Shown: in pieces, positions 6,678 through 13,344 of the stretch | Numbering within the stretch: position 1 is the first letter of the stretch | How the letters are laid out: the number at the start of each line of letters is the position of its first letter | NCBI GenBank assembly: GCA_009881125.1 | Contig: WXFH01000101.1 | Coordinates: forward strand, 1-14,181 | Source: Acidaminobacter sp. | Lineage (GTDB): Bacteria; Bacillota_A; Clostridia; Peptostreptococcales; Acidaminobacteraceae | Direction of reading: 5' to 3' | DNA: 14,181 nucleotides | The notes under the pieces: model-generated | What the model saw: only the letters and a program-made list of their open reading frames with translations | What the model was told of the DNA's origin: nothing | Database searches by the model: none | Position numbers and translations under genes: made by a program

Positions 6678-7958
6678 ATGGAAGCATTGTTTCTATTTGG
6701 ATCTTTTGTTGTCCTCATCTTTCTCAGCGTTCCAATTGGATACGCCGTCGGCATTTCGACTGCGATTACATTGTTCTTTTTTTCAGATATTCCACTGGTG
6801 ATGGTCACACAAAATGCTATCGCGGGATGCGATTCATTCCCTTTGATGGCCATACCATTCTTTATCCTTGCCGGCAGTCTGATGAGTACTGGCGGCGTAG
6901 CAAAGCGACTTTTGGACTTTGCGAACTTGATTTTTGGCTACTTCACAGGTGGACTTGCCATGGTTACAACAGTATCCTGTATGTTTTTTGCGGCAATCTC
7001 CGGCTCAGCCATGGCGACAACCTCAGCTATTGGAACATTTATGATCCCGGCAATGAAAGAAAGAGATTATGACACTGGTTTTGCGGCATCCTTGACAGCA
7101 GCTGCAGGAACCATTGGAGTTATAATTCCGCCCAGTATTCCATTTGTCATTTACGGTGTAGTTGTCAATACTTCCATCAGCGACTTGTTTATTGCGGGTT
7201 TTATTCCTGGTGTATTGATGGGCGTCGCGCTGCTCACAACCTCCTACATATTGGCCAAGAAATACGGATACAAAGGTACTGGGCATTTTCCTAAAGTTAA
7301 GGAAATCTGGATTGCCTTCAAAGATGCCATTTGGGCTATACTGGCACCTACCATTGTTCTCGGTGGTATATATGCCGGCGTGTTTACACCTACCGAAGCC
7401 GCTGTTATCGCAGTCGTTTATTCGGCGTTTGTCGGCGCATTTATCTACAAAGAATTGACCTGGAAGCTGCTGTATAAATCATTATTTGATACCATTTTGA
7501 TCAATGGCATCACTACTTTTATGGTGGGATTTTCCATGGCCTTCGCAGGGTATCTGAGCATTCAACAGATACCAACTGCTATGGCGGATGCGATTATGTC
7601 CATGACGACCAACAAATTTCTGCTGCTTTTAATTATCAACTTATTTTTACTGGGGATTGGCTGCTTGATTGACAATATTCCAGCGACGATCATCCTGTCA
7701 CCAATCCTATTGCCAATTGTCACTCAACTCGGCATGTCACCTATTACATTTGGTGTTGTCATCACCATGAACCTAGCCATAGGGTTTGTCACACCGCCAT
7801 ACGGCATCAACTTGTTTGTTGCGTCAGCTGTAGGTAAAGTCTCCATCGGCAGCATGATGAAATATATGAAATATTTCCTGGCGGCATTAATCATTGTTCT
7901 GATGATTACGACCTACGTTCCTGCTACTACAATGTTCCTGGTCAATTTGCTGAAATAG
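6678..7958 (+). CDS. dctM: TRAP transporter large permease subunit, DctM family
   Basis: A 426-residue multi-pass inner-membrane permease, hydrophobic almost throughout, which drives organic-acid uptake with an ion (usually Na+) gradient. Characteristic blocks are LSVPIGYAVG near the N terminus, MAIPFFILAGSLMSTGG (about 56-72), SGSAMATTSAIGTFMIPAM (about 107-125) and TIGVIIPPSIPFVIYG (about 144-159). The second half repeats the pattern with NIPATIILSPILLPIV and NLAIGFVTPPYGINLFV. Length is normal. ATG 6678 follows AGGAGGG (6661-6667) and the dctQ stop by one base, so the two permease genes are tightly coupled. The second aconitase-X pair starts 62 bases downstream without a terminator between. 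Confidence 0.94.
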   Translation: MEALFLFGSFVVLIFLSVPIGYAVGISTAITLFFFSDIPLVMVTQNAIAGCDSFPLMAIPFFILAGSLMSTGGVAKRLLDFANLIFGYFTGGLAMVTTVSCMFFAAISGSAMATTSAIGTFMIPAMKERDYDTGFAASLTAAAGTIGVIIPPSIPFVIYGVVVNTSISDLFIAGFIPGVLMGVALLTTSYILAKKYGYKGTGHFPKVKEIWIAFKDAIWAILAPTIVLGGIYAGVFTPTEAAVIAVVYSAFVGAFIYKELTWKLLYKSLFDTILINGITTFMVGFSMAFAGYLSIQQIPTAMADAIMSMTTNKFLLLLIINLFLLGIGCLIDNIPATIILSPILLPIVTQLGMSPITFGVVITMNLAIGFVTPPYGINLFVASAVGKVSIGSMMKYMKYFLAALIIVLMITTYVPATTMFLVNLLK

Positions 7959-8020
7959 GTGATTGATTCAATCTAATGAACGACAAAAATTTGGACAACT
8001 GTGACTTATGGAGGTGCATC

Positions 8021-9238
8021 ATGAAACTAACCCCTGAAGAAAAAGACATGCTTGACGGCAAGTATGGTGAAGGTGTTGCCGCGGCTATGAAGATTCAAGT
8101 CGCTATGGGTGAGACTTTTGAAGCTGAATGTATGGTTCCGATCACACGGGCGCATGTCGCTTTAAGTGCTCAGGATGCTGATCTTTGGTTTGTGGATAAG
8201 CTTCTGAAACTCGGTGCGCACTGCAAGGTGTCGCCAACGGTCAACCCAAGCATTGACCTGAAATATTTGAATAAGCATCTCTTCGAGATCCCCAAGGCTG
8301 GGGTTGATATTGTCAGTGCAACAAATGAGGCTTATAAAAAAATTGGCGCGACCTTGACGTTCGATTGTACACCATATCTGCAGCAGAATGTTCCTGGCTT
8401 TGGGGAAGTCATTGCTTTCTCAGAATCCAGCGCTACGCCCTATGTCAATTCAGTTTTTGGAGCGAGAACCAACCGCGAATCCTCACAAAGCGCGCTATGC
8501 GCTGCCATAACAGGTCTGGTTCCGAAGTATGGGCTGCTTTTGGATGAGAACCGAAAGGGCGAAATACTGGTTGAAGTCGAAGCAAAAGTAGAAACAGATT
8601 TTGATTATCAAATACTCGGGTGGTGCTATCCAGAACTCTATAAAGGGTTGGAAATACCAGTGTTCACAGGAATAAAATCCAGACCGACGCCAGCAGGGTT
8701 CATGAATTTTGGCGCGCAGCTCAACACTTCTGGTGCGGTCTCAATGTATCATATAGTGGGTATCACACCAGAAGCACCAACTCTTGAAGCAGCTTTTGGA
8801 AATAATACAATAAAGCATCGCGTCAAGATCACGGATCAGGATCTGGCAGCGACTCGGGAAAAGTTGTGCAGAGAACCTGGTAAGATCGATTTTGCCATGT
8901 TTGGATGTCCGCATCTCACAATTGATCAGGTTGAAACGATTGCCAAAACCGTTGGTGAACGGAAATTCGCGGTGGACTTTTGGGTTTTAACCAGCTCGCT
9001 GACACGTGAACTTGCAGATCGAATGGGTTATTTGGATGTTATCCAGCGCGCCGGGGGTCATATTATCGCAGATACGTGTATAGATGTGCCGCCATGTTGG
9101 CAGCCATACTATGGCAAGAATGCAGTGACAGATTCACCAAAGTGCGCGTATTACAATGAAATCAGAGGTATAAAATTTAAAATTCGTCCACTGGAGGAAG
9201 CCGTTGAAGCGGCGATTCTCGGGGAGGTGCTTAAATAA
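8021..9238 (+). CDS. Aconitase X large subunit (DUF521), copy 2
   Basis: A 405-residue second AcnX large subunit, a predicted iron-sulfur dehydratase of the same family as copy 1. It retains the probable cluster cysteines Cys296 (FGCPH), Cys353 (DTC) and Cys375 (PKCAYY), plus Cys359. It also retains the ITRAHVALS, FSESSATPYVNS and TPEAPT blocks. Compared with copy 1 it has a different segment after LGWCYPELYKG (about 228-250), one extra residue in the DTC-to-PCW loop (PPCWQPYYG against PCWHYLSG), and an unlike stretch at about 84-105. Both copies look intact, so they are probably two enzymes, not a gene and a relic. The ATG has GGAGGTG (8010-8016) at good spacing. An in-frame ATG at 7976 lacks a ribosome site. 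The stop overlaps the small-subunit start by one base. Confidence 0.9.
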   Translation: MKLTPEEKDMLDGKYGEGVAAAMKIQVAMGETFEAECMVPITRAHVALSAQDADLWFVDKLLKLGAHCKVSPTVNPSIDLKYLNKHLFEIPKAGVDIVSATNEAYKKIGATLTFDCTPYLQQNVPGFGEVIAFSESSATPYVNSVFGARTNRESSQSALCAAITGLVPKYGLLLDENRKGEILVEVEAKVETDFDYQILGWCYPELYKGLEIPVFTGIKSRPTPAGFMNFGAQLNTSGAVSMYHIVGITPEAPTLEAAFGNNTIKHRVKITDQDLAATREKLCREPGKIDFAMFGCPHLTIDQVETIAKTVGERKFAVDFWVLTSSLTRELADRMGYLDVIQRAGGHIIADTCIDVPPCWQPYYGKNAVTDSPKCAYYNEIRGIKFKIRPLEEAVEAAILGEVLK

Positions 9239-9642
9239 TGGGAGCTAAATTTTCCTGCAAACGTATTGCAGAAGGCTATGCTGAAGGCGAAATCATCATT
9301 TCCAAAGACGCAGTTTGCTATTATTTGGTCGAGCCTGAGACAGGCTTAGTTGTCGAGCGAAATCACGACCTGGAAGGCCGAAACATTGCCGGCAAGATTC
9401 TGATGATGCCGTCCGGAAAAGGCAGCTCTGTGGTTCAGGCCGATGGTCTCTTTAAGCTCGGACGCAATCAGAAAAGTCCTCTTGGCATGATCATTGAGCA
9501 TGCGGATCCTGTTTTAGTTTCCAGTGCCCTTATCTTTGAGGTCCCCTTGGTGCACAAAGTTGATCCAGAGTTCTACAAACAGATAAAAGACGGTGACAAA
9601 ATTATTTTGAATGCTACAGAAGGCTGGATTGAAATTCTATAG
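9238..9642 (+). CDS. Aconitase X small subunit (DUF126), copy 2
   Basis: A 134-residue swivel-domain partner of the second AcnX large subunit. The serine loop SGKGSS is at 59-64, again followed by VVQADGL as in copy 1. The LVSSALIFEVPLVHKVDPEF block (about 93-112) is conserved. It aligns with copy 1 along its whole length, apart from a shorter N terminus and different surface residues (for example GRNQKSPLGMII against MKQNAPKAMII). It starts within the large-subunit stop (TAATG), the same coupling as the first pair, so each pair likely duplicated as a unit. The racemase gene follows 80 bases later. Confidence 0.9.
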   Translation: MGAKFSCKRIAEGYAEGEIIISKDAVCYYLVEPETGLVVERNHDLEGRNIAGKILMMPSGKGSSVVQADGLFKLGRNQKSPLGMIIEHADPVLVSSALIFEVPLVHKVDPEFYKQIKDGDKIILNATEGWIEIL

Positions 9643-9663
9643 GCCGAACGAGGTACACAGGTC

Positions 9664-9685
9664 GATTGGTTTAACCAGATTGGTT
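9664..9685. repeat. Direct repeat and 11-bp palindrome upstream of the racemase gene
   Basis: GATTGGTT occurs at 9664-9671 and 9678-9685. Between and overlapping them is TGGTTTAACCA (9667-9677), a perfect inverted repeat about one base. It matches the E. coli FadR-type pattern TGGTNNNACCA but not the ACCTG operators elsewhere here. It could be a regulator site or a small hairpin; chance is not excluded. Confidence 0.35.
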
Positions 9686-9722
9686 GACTGCACTAACCCG
9701 CGCTTAAGGAGGCATCCGTTTT

Positions 9723-11000
9723 ATGCAAATGAAAATCCCCTATGGGTCAGATACCATTACTTTTGAGATACCAGAAGAAAATTTTATGTTTGAAGGCACA
9801 TTGAGGGACACCCGGGGTCAGACCCACTTAGCTGAAGCGGTTCGAAAAAGTCTGGATAAGCCCTTCGGATGCCTGCCTCTCAGCGCTTGTGTCAAACCAA
9901 CGGATCGCGTCCTGATTCTCATTGAGGATGCGACCAGATCGACACCGGTTAGGGAAATCTTGCCTGTTCTTGTCGACTATCTTCTGGAATGTGCTTTAGC
10001 GCTTGACCAGATGGAAATTCTTACAGCGCCTGGATCTCACAGATTAATGACTGAAGCTGAAATATTTGAAAAGGTTGGCCCTGAATTGATCAACAAAATC
10101 AAGATCCATCAACATGATTACCAGGACGAAAGCAGTATGGTCACAATGCCTTCAGTCTTTGTGAACGGCAATGAGATCCCGGTACAGGTCAATAAGAAAG
10201 TACTGGATGCGGATTTCATAATAGGTATAGGCAATATAATTCCACATTCCGACGCTGGATTTTCTGGCGGCGCGAAGATTCTGCAGCCAGGGATTTGTGG
10301 GTATCCAACGACTGCTGCGACGCATATTTCTGCTGCCATGCTGGATGAAATTCCGCTTGGTGTTGTTGATAACCCATGCAGGCTGGGAATTGAGCAAGTC
10401 GCAAGGCAAGCAGGACTGAAATTTATAATCAACACAGTCAAGAATCACCGGGACGAAGTTATTGAAGTCGTAAGCGGTGACTTTGTCGAGGCACACCGCG
10501 AAGGTGCCAGAATTTCCAGACAGGCATTTTCCGTAGAGATGCCGGCGCTTGCTGATATTGTCATTGTCAGTTCCTTTCCTGCTGACCTGGATTTTTGGCA
10601 AGCCTTAAAAGGTGTCACTTCAGCTTACTTCGCGGTCAAGCCCGGCGGGACTATTGTATTTGCCAGCCCGTGTTATGAAGGCCTAGCCCATAATCACCCC
10701 AAATTTTCTGATTGGCTGAGCATGAGTTATCATGACATTCTCGAAAAGACTAAGGCTGCGCCCATTGATGACAAATCGATTGACCTTATTTCAGCTGTAC
10801 TTGCAGTTTGTAATTCAAGAGCTCGGGAAAAGGCTCAGATCCTGGTGGTTTCTCACGGACTGGACGATGAGGCAGTCGAAGTCTTGGGATACAAAAGGGC
10901 AGAAAGCGTTCAGGCTGCAGTGGATCAACTATTGACGCTCGATCCTGGAGCGACCATTGCTGTACTGCCTAGAGGAGGAGACTGCTTACCGGTCCTGTAA
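9723..11000 (+). CDS. larA: LarA-family nickel-pincer hydroxyacid racemase/epimerase (DUF2088)
   Basis: A 425-residue cytoplasmic enzyme of the lactate racemase superfamily, which inverts C2 of 2-hydroxy acids using the nickel-pincer nucleotide. All key LarA positions are present with correct spacing: Asp69 and Arg72 (DATR), catalytic His106 (APGSHR) and His175 (IPH), and cofactor-linking/Ni-ligand Lys185 and His201, ten and twenty-six residues after His175 in AGFSGGAKILQPG...TTAATH. These correspond to L. plantarum D72, R75, H108, H174, K184 and H200. The superfamily includes malate, phenyllactate and 2-hydroxyglutarate racemases and gluconate 2-epimerases, so lactate is not the assured substrate. 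Context with AcnX and TRAP suggests a larger acid. AAGGAGG (9707-9713) favours ATG 9723 over ATG 9729. The cofactor genes larB, larC and larE are not in the window. Confidence 0.9.
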   Translation: MQMKIPYGSDTITFEIPEENFMFEGTLRDTRGQTHLAEAVRKSLDKPFGCLPLSACVKPTDRVLILIEDATRSTPVREILPVLVDYLLECALALDQMEILTAPGSHRLMTEAEIFEKVGPELINKIKIHQHDYQDESSMVTMPSVFVNGNEIPVQVNKKVLDADFIIGIGNIIPHSDAGFSGGAKILQPGICGYPTTAATHISAAMLDEIPLGVVDNPCRLGIEQVARQAGLKFIINTVKNHRDEVIEVVSGDFVEAHREGARISRQAFSVEMPALADIVIVSSFPADLDFWQALKGVTSAYFAVKPGGTIVFASPCYEGLAHNHPKFSDWLSMSYHDILEKTKAAPIDDKSIDLISAVLAVCNSRAREKAQILVVSHGLDDEAVEVLGYKRAESVQAAVDQLLTLDPGATIAVLPRGGDCLPVL

Positions 11001-11075
11001 GCTGGAGATGAAGGCATCACACTCTAGCAGCTTGAACCGAAAGCAGTCACTCTAAGATGCAGGGAGGTATGATCC
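11001..11075 (+). other. Short gap between racemase and aminotransferase genes
   Basis: These 75 bases hold the ribosome site AGGGAGGT (11061-11068) for the next gene. I see no terminator or promoter, so co-transcription is likely. Confidence 0.5.
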
Positions 11076-12191
11076 TTGTTTAGAAAATGTTTGGAGCAGC
11101 TGGATCCCTACAAAGCCGGAAAACCAGTCGCGGAATTGAAGAAAGAATTAGGTTTGGATCAGGTTTATAAACTGAATGCCAATGAAAATCCCAATGGTCC
11201 CTCAAAGGAAGCATTGAAAGCGGTCGGCAATATTTTAGAACAAATCAATACTTATCCGGATGCTGGTTCAGACAGGCTCAGATTGACTCTTTCTGAATTG
11301 CTGGGTGTCAAGCCATCACAAATAATACTGGGCAATGGTGGCGATGAGATTATTAGACTGGTCACAGAAATATTAATAGATCCAGGAGATGAGGCCATCG
11401 CTGCAGTCCCGTACTTTTCTCTTTATAAAAATAACGTTCAGCTCATGAATGGCATACTTAAAGAAGTCCATTTCAAAACTTTCGAGTTTGATCCGCAGGC
11501 GATCCTCACGGCAATCACACCAAAGACCAGACTGATTTTTTTGACTTCACCCAATAATCCAACCGGGACAATTATACGCAGAGAAAAATTGATAGAAGTA
11601 TTGAATCAGGTGCCAGATGATATTGTGATTTTACTGGATGAAGCTTATTCTGATTACGCCTTTGACTGCCTGGACTATCCGGATGGCGTCGCTTTCCTCA
11701 AATCCCATGAAAATCTGATAGTACTCAGAACTTTTTCGAAATCCTCCGGTCTCGCTGGAATGAGGGTGGGATATGCTGTATCCTCAGAAAAGATCATAAA
11801 CGCTTTATTCAAAATCAAACTCGTCTTCAATGTTAATCTCTTGGCTCAAGCCGCTGCATTGGCAGCACTGCAAGATCCGGGACATGTTCAAAAAAGCGTT
11901 GAACAGAATAAAAAATCTTTAGCAATGCTGTATGACTATTTTGAATCAAACGGCTTTGACTATGTGCCTTCTTTCGCCAATTTCGTCTTCGTCAATTTCG
12001 GGCATCCAGTATTGGAAGTAATCCAACACCTGTCGCATAGCGGGATATTTATAACTCCTGGAACGGTATGGGGTTATGAAACCTGGGGACGAGTTTCAAC
12101 TGGTTCTAATGAGGCAATGGCTGCGTTTATGACTTCCATGGATCAATGGATTAAGAAGAAAGCGATAACAAGTCAAGACAAATTTGATTGA
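11076..12191 (+). CDS. hisC: HisC-like PLP aminotransferase (class I/II)
   Basis: A 371-residue fold-type-I PLP enzyme most like histidinol-phosphate aminotransferase. Visible marks are NANENPNGPS (34-43), TYPDAGS (59-65), SPNNPTG (158-164), LLDEAYSDYAF (187-197, with the PLP-nitrogen Asp188 and Tyr191), and TFSKSSGLAGMRVGY (219-233) with Schiff-base Lys222 and Arg230. The substrate-carboxylate arginine lies in the C-terminal WGRVSTGS element. Length is normal. The start is TTG at 11076, seven bases after AGGGAGGT; an ATG at 11069 is in another frame. No other histidine-biosynthesis gene is nearby. The gene sits at the end of an organic-acid operon, directly before its terminator. It may therefore aminate a 2-keto acid or an aldehyde made by that pathway rather than serve histidine synthesis; many HisC relatives have other substrates. 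Family certain, substrate open. Confidence 0.88.
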   Translation: MFRKCLEQLDPYKAGKPVAELKKELGLDQVYKLNANENPNGPSKEALKAVGNILEQINTYPDAGSDRLRLTLSELLGVKPSQIILGNGGDEIIRLVTEILIDPGDEAIAAVPYFSLYKNNVQLMNGILKEVHFKTFEFDPQAILTAITPKTRLIFLTSPNNPTGTIIRREKLIEVLNQVPDDIVILLDEAYSDYAFDCLDYPDGVAFLKSHENLIVLRTFSKSSGLAGMRVGYAVSSEKIINALFKIKLVFNVNLLAQAAALAALQDPGHVQKSVEQNKKSLAMLYDYFESNGFDYVPSFANFVFVNFGHPVLEVIQHLSHSGIFITPGTVWGYETWGRVSTGSNEAMAAFMTSMDQWIKKKAITSQDKFD

Positions 12192-12263
12192 AACGGCTGC
12201 ATTGAAAATGGTGTCTGCTACAACGACGTGCAATTCTTTGCATGACGCTGTGGCACCGCTAAG

Positions 12264-12275
12264 TTTAACGTTAAA
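12264..12275. repeat. 12-bp palindrome before the operon terminator
   Basis: TTTAACGTTAAA is a perfect palindrome just upstream of the terminator stem, in an otherwise featureless 90-base trailer after the aminotransferase stop. Function is unknown; it may be chance. Confidence 0.4.
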
Positions 12276-12281
12276 ACACAG

Positions 12282-12313
12282 CGACACCCCTCCGGGGGTG
12301 TCGTTTCCTTTAT
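12282..12313 (+). terminator. Strong factor-independent terminator ending the AcnX/TRAP/LarA/HisC operon
   Basis: CGACACCCC (12282-12290) and GGGGTGTCG (12295-12303) make a 9-bp GC-rich stem with a TCCG loop, followed by TTTCCTTTAT. It lies about 90 bases after the aminotransferase stop and directly before a new promoter, marking the operon boundary. Confidence 0.85.
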
Positions 12314-12320
12314 ACAAATA

Positions 12321-12329
12321 TGCTATAAT
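12321..12329 (+). promoter_or_regulatory. Extended -10 promoter for the CxxC protein/nitrilase/GNAT unit
   Basis: TGCTATAAT (12321-12329) is a perfect extended -10 (TGnTATAAT). There is no good -35, which extended -10 promoters tolerate. Transcription would begin near 12336, making the ATG at 12338 essentially leaderless and the TTG at 12368 the sensible start. Confidence 0.7.
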
Positions 12330-12367
12330 AATCCATAATGGCAACGCCAATTAAGGAGGTCATCATC

Positions 12368-12529
12368 TTGGAGCTCACCTATTACAAATGCCCGCTTTGC
12401 GGCTTTGTTTATCAAGTGCCGGAGTACTGGATGGACTTTTCTCCTGAGGATACTTTGGAGATGACGCACATCAACCTGGAAACCAAGGAACTCTGCACTG
12501 AGACAAACCTGCAGAAGCTGAAACCTTGA
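12368..12529 (+). CDS. Small 53-residue CxxC protein, unknown function
   Basis: A small protein beginning ELTYYKCPLCGFVYQVPEYW after its TTG-encoded initiator. The CPLCG knuckle near residue 8 looks like half of a rubredoxin/zinc-ribbon site. Only one further cysteine (ELC, near 42) is present, so a full four-cysteine metal site would need dimerisation or a partner. The rest is acidic and shows no signal peptide or membrane segment. The start is chosen by AAGGAGG (12353-12359), eight bases before TTG 12368. The in-frame ATG at 12338 has no ribosome site and lies at the predicted transcript end. It is first in a probable unit with the nitrilase-family gene 25 bases downstream. I do not recognise the family. 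Confidence 0.65.
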   Translation: MELTYYKCPLCGFVYQVPEYWMDFSPEDTLEMTHINLETKELCTETNLQKLKP

Positions 12530-12554
12530 CATAACGACCCCGGAGGAAGCTAAC

Positions 12555-13325
12555 TTGACAACACTAAAAATTGCTATGCTGCACCTTAACGCCATTGCAG
12601 GCAAACTGGAGCATAACAGGCGACTGATCGAGCGCGGTGTCGATACCGCCCTCAAGGCAGGTGCGACATGGATCATTACACCGGAAACCGCCGTCAGCGG
12701 GCTGCAGTTTTCCCATTTGATTGGCACCGCCTGGATTGAGCCACAGCCGGATGCCTGGTCGCTGGACCTGGGCAGGCGCGTGAGTGAGGCGGATGCCTAT
12801 TTGTTCCTTGGTCAGCCTGAACGAGGCAGTGATGGACTTTTTTATAATACAGTTTTTGTGCTGGGTGGCGGTTATGGAACCATCGGCAGCCAGAGGAAAA
12901 TGATTGTGCATTCGGACGGCTGGTCGAGCTTTGGCGAGGAAATCAAACCTGTTGTCATTGACCAGATCAACGTAGGCATCATGATCTGTGCGGACGCCTA
13001 CACCAATAAAGTTGCAGACGGGCACCTCGCTCAGGGGGCGCAGGTGCTGGTGGCGCCAAGTGCTTGGGGTCCCGGGCTCTACGGACCTGAGGGCGAGTGG
13101 GAGCAGCGCTCCAGGGAAACGGGGCTGCCGGTGTTCGTATGCAACCGGACAGGGGAGGACAAAACCGTTAAGTTTTGGGAGGCGCAGAGCATGGTCATCC
13201 ACCGGGGTGAGCGGCTTCTGACACACAAGACCCGGCGCTCCGAAGCCCTGATTTTCGAATGGGACTTTGAAGCACAGAGTTTGGTTTCAAAAGACTTTGA
13301 AGTAGTTGCGCTCGAAGAACAATAA
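12555..13325 (+). CDS. Carbon-nitrogen hydrolase (nitrilase superfamily)
   Basis: A 256-residue cytoplasmic amidase-type enzyme with the Glu-Lys-Cys triad of the nitrilase superfamily: Glu44 in TPETAVSG, Lys115 in SQRKMIV, and nucleophile Cys145 in IMICADAYTN. Such enzymes hydrolyse amides (omega-amidase, carbamoylase and others); the exact branch is not readable. The C-terminal beta-strands (QSMVIHRGERLL) complete the usual alpha-beta-beta-alpha sandwich, and length is normal. The TTG start at 12555 follows GGAGG (12542-12546) by eight bases. It probably lies in one transcript with the CxxC protein (25 bases upstream) and the GNAT gene (19 bases downstream). The coding DNA is clearly richer in G+C than the preceding operon. 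Family firm, substrate unknown. Confidence 0.88.
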   Translation: MTTLKIAMLHLNAIAGKLEHNRRLIERGVDTALKAGATWIITPETAVSGLQFSHLIGTAWIEPQPDAWSLDLGRRVSEADAYLFLGQPERGSDGLFYNTVFVLGGGYGTIGSQRKMIVHSDGWSSFGEEIKPVVIDQINVGIMICADAYTNKVADGHLAQGAQVLVAPSAWGPGLYGPEGEWEQRSRETGLPVFVCNRTGEDKTVKFWEAQSMVIHRGERLLTHKTRRSEALIFEWDFEAQSLVSKDFEVVALEEQ

Positions 13326-13344
13326 TGCCATGGAGGCGATCAAA

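Noticed and set aside
12338..12367. ATG start for the small CxxC protein
   Set aside because: It lies about 2 bases after the predicted transcription start and lacks a ribosome site, whereas TTG 12368 has AAGGAGG at 8 bases.
12564..13226. 220-codon open frame on the minus strand opposite the nitrilase gene
   Set aside because: It is a by-product of G+C-rich codons in the opposite frame. The protein shows no family motif, while the plus strand carries a complete Glu-Lys-Cys amidase.
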